Below are positions 62,096 to 64,000 of a DNA stretch of 64,000 nucleotides, piece after piece (position 1 is the first letter of the stretch; the number at the start of each line of letters is the position of its first letter). The stretch comes from Lewinellaceae bacterium (GTDB lineage: Bacteria; Bacteroidota; Bacteroidia; Chitinophagales; Saprospiraceae). A program made the position numbers and the translations under genes. The notes under the pieces were generated by a model that worked only from the letters and a program-made list of their open reading frames with translations, ran no database searches and was not told the origin of the DNA. Where the stretch lies: positions 3,224,001 through 3,288,000 of the forward strand of contig JACJYL010000001.1 in NCBI GenBank assembly GCA_020636105.1, read 5' to 3'.

Positions 62096-62902
62096 TTATC
62101 TGAGCTCACTCACCTTATCCATAAAGCGTTTCAATCGTTCCTCATCCAGCGCATTGGCCCAATAACCGTCTTTTTTTAAATGAGACCCAACGATCAACCC
62201 GTCACTTATCCGCAGGTAGTGCTCCACATTATCGACCGTAATGCCTGACCCCACCAAAGTGGGAAGCCCTGATGCTTTTTTGGCATTCTCCACATCCCAG
62301 GGCATGGCCGCAGCAGCAGTTGCCGCGCCCGTAACAATCAGGCCGTCACTTCGGAAAAAAGCCGCTGCTTTTGCCGTCTCGGCCATATCGACATCCCCTG
62401 TGATCGCATGAGCGCTGTGTTTCTTTTTGATGTCCGTGAATACTAAGATATTTTCTGCGTTGATCTGTTTCCGGTAACGAAGCAAGGTACCCGCACTGGA
62501 TTCAATAATCCCTTCATCCGCCACGTGAGCAAAAACAAAACCTTCTACCCGTACAAAATCCAGCCCTCCGGCTTTTGCCACGGCCAACGCAGCCTCATTG
62601 GCCCCCGCAAGCACCTGTACCCCACAGGGAAGACCGGATATTTTTTTTATTTCCCGGCCGACAACTGCCATCATGGTTGAAATTTCATGCCCCACCTCAT
62701 TGCGCAAATAGGGGGTATCGTGCATATTTTCGAGGATGATCCCGTCCAGCCCGGCGGCGGCATACTTTTCGGCTTCCATTACCGCCTGTTCCAAAATCAA
62801 CCCATCCTTACCGTCATACAATGCTGTCCCCGGCAGGGCACGCAAATGAATCATACCAATTATTGCTCCTTCAACGGGAAATAAGCGTCTGAATGCCTCC
62901 AT
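62096..62902 (-). CDS. BtpA/SgcQ-family TIM-barrel protein
   Basis: 268 residues. IGMIHLRALPGTALYDG at the start, DGIILENMHDTPYLRNEVG, FVRVEGFVFAHVADEGI and LVGSGITVDNVEHYL match the BtpA family (PF03437), a TIM barrel named for a cyanobacterial photosystem protein but present in many non-phototrophs, where it is linked with sugar or nucleoside metabolism. The catalytic role is unknown. Divergent from the PfkB kinase, which suggests a shared pathway. Confidence 0.85.
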   Translation of the reverse strand: MEAFRRLFPVEGAIIGMIHLRALPGTALYDGKDGLILEQAVMEAEKYAAAGLDGIILENMHDTPYLRNEVGHEISTMMAVVGREIKKISGLPCGVQVLAGANEAALAVAKAGGLDFVRVEGFVFAHVADEGIIESSAGTLLRYRKQINAENILVFTDIKKKHSAHAITGDVDMAETAKAAAFFRSDGLIVTGAATAAAAMPWDVENAKKASGLPTLVGSGITVDNVEHYLRISDGLIVGSHLKKDGYWANALDEERLKRFMDKVSELR

Positions 62903-63063
62903 TTTTATTTTTTATAGTGTTAATTTTATCCCGTAGTCGGGAAATTGCAACCTAAAGATAAATGTAATATACACAGACGGCAAAGCACTCAAAAATGTGG
63001 GTATTTTATCAGGAACGCCCCCGATTTTACACAGAAGTGAAATTTTTGGCAAACTCATAAACA

Positions 63064-63993
63064 GTGGATAAAAGCAAAAGTCAAATTTGCATTGTCGGCG
63101 CGGCCATTATGGATTTGATGGGTTTTACGACTTATGATATCAAAATATCAGATTCCGTTCCGGGAAGCTGGACGGAAGCCCCCGGTGGCGTGGGTCGTAA
63201 TATTGCCGAGAACCTGGTTCGTCTGGGTATTTCCACCAGCCTGATTACTGCTTTTGGCGATGACGCTTTTTCAAAAATGCTCATTGCGGATGCTCAACAA
63301 ACAGGAATAGACCTTTCCCACTGCCTGCATATAGAAGGGGGCAAGGCGGCCACTTTTATTGCCATCCTGGATAAGTCCAATGATTTGCACACGGGCATTG
63401 CCGCGTTGGATATCATACAGCGTTTAGATGTGCCTTCGCTTAACCTTCGACAAGACATTCTTCGACAAGCTGACATCGTCATCGCGGATACCAATATCCC
63501 TGAGGAAACCCTGCGTTGGTTATCCGAAAATCCCAACATTCAACAGGTTTACCTCGACCTTGTATCCATGAAACTGGCAGAAAAAGTAAAAACCTTTTAC
63601 GGCAATTTTCATAGCATCAAAGCCAATCAATTCGAAGCGGAATTCCTGTCCGGCATCCCATTAAAAAGCGAAGTAGATTTTCATTCCGCCGCGGAAAAAA
63701 TGATCGCCGCCGGGCTGAAACGCATCTTTATCACTGCAGGTAAAGACGGCGTTTTTTATGCCGATCAGGAAACCAAAGGATGGGCCAGGCCAGTATGGGT
63801 TGAAGTCATGAATACCACTGGTGCCGGTGATGCCTTTATGTCGGGCATTACTTATGGAAGTGTCAAAGGAGGCTCCATCCGCGAATGTGCCGCAACAGGC
63901 TTAGCGGCCGCAGCCATTGCCCTGAAAAGCACCCGGGCCGTCAATCCTGATATTAATGAACAACTATTGAAAGAGTATCTGGGATATTTATAA
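63064..63993 (+). CDS. PfkB-family carbohydrate/nucleoside kinase
   Basis: 309 residues with a GTG start (GTGGATAAAAGC); the next ATG (63109) would cut the first strand of the fold. Signature 1 is GGVGRNIAENLVRLG and signature 2 is NTTGAGDAFMSGI with the catalytic Asp. The GGVGRN loop and FGDDAFSKML recall pseudouridine/ribose-type PfkB kinases. Divergent partner of the BtpA-like gene, so the substrate may be a nucleoside or sugar degraded by both, but this is inference. Ends 7 bp before the window end. Confidence 0.88.
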   Translation: MDKSKSQICIVGAAIMDLMGFTTYDIKISDSVPGSWTEAPGGVGRNIAENLVRLGISTSLITAFGDDAFSKMLIADAQQTGIDLSHCLHIEGGKAATFIAILDKSNDLHTGIAALDIIQRLDVPSLNLRQDILRQADIVIADTNIPEETLRWLSENPNIQQVYLDLVSMKLAEKVKTFYGNFHSIKANQFEAEFLSGIPLKSEVDFHSAAEKMIAAGLKRIFITAGKDGVFYADQETKGWARPVWVEVMNTTGAGDAFMSGITYGSVKGGSIRECAATGLAAAAIALKSTRAVNPDINEQLLKEYLGYL

Positions 63994-64000
63994 AGCATCA

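Overview
The window looks like a chromosomal segment of a free-living Bacteroidota bacterium, most likely of the Saprospiria (Lewinella/Haliscomenobacter type). This rests on several T9SS-sorted secreted proteins, a PorP/SprF protein, the mevalonate-pathway pair of class II HMG-CoA reductase plus a GYDIA-type GHMP kinase, DUF5916 and DUF4838 proteins, and several promoters with the Bacteroidota -7 consensus TAnnTTTG. The genus is inferred. No rRNA, tRNA or CRISPR array was recognised.

Layout. 1-1.1 kb: the end of a metal-transporting P-type ATPase and a frameshifted transposase relic closed by a perfect 21-bp inverted repeat. 1.1-7.3 kb (all minus): small membrane proteins, an alpha/beta hydrolase lipoprotein, two outer-membrane beta-barrels, a serine hydrolase and a TolB-like/TPR/AraC regulator. 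Two transcription units here share the same operator-promoter layout. 7.4-10.9 kb: AT-rich accessory region of four small minus-strand genes separated by long imperfect palindromes resembling integron attC sites. 10.9-17.6 kb: secreted-protein block, with a metalloprotease/beta-helix gene (A) and a repeat-protein gene (B) tandemly duplicated and decayed; B2 is fused to the end of an IS91-like transposase. 18.1-30.8 kb: DUF4838 lipoprotein, patatin, RsmI-like methyltransferase, scpA, DUF5916 protein, helical protein and a beta-propeller T9SS protein. 30.9-31.6 kb: VapBC-type toxin-antitoxin pair between two identical copies of a terminator. 31.7-38.5 kb: TetR-TolC-adaptor-RND efflux operon. 38.6-46.9 kb: rfbA, an M20 peptidase, an SDR, a GNAT-like protein, a SnoaL-like lipoprotein, a flavoprotein reductase and mevalonate genes. 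47.0-49.9 kb: biotin carrier, AtpI/AtpZ-like proteins, bactofilin and PorP/SprF. 50.2-53.2 kb: a cytosolic trypsin-like protease divergent from a secreted MORN-repeat caspase. 53.7-56.1 kb: feoAB, followed by a run of stem-loops. 56.7-60.0 kb: an OvoA/EgtB-like sulfoxide synthase, an ATP-grasp ligase, a MarR regulator and a DinB-fold protein. 60.3-64.0 kb: rpsF-rpsR-rplI, a BtpA-family protein and a PfkB kinase.

The best candidate for an undescribed system is 56.7-60.0 kb. A sulfoxide synthase without the ovothiol methyltransferase domain is followed after 2 bp by a CphA/GshF-type ATP-grasp ligase. It faces a MarR-DinB operon whose promoter lies inside a 10-bp-arm palindrome. Together they could make, conjugate and regulate a histidine-derived low-molecular-weight thiol. 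The cassette-like array at 7.5-10.5 kb, with a HEPN-like gene, is the second.
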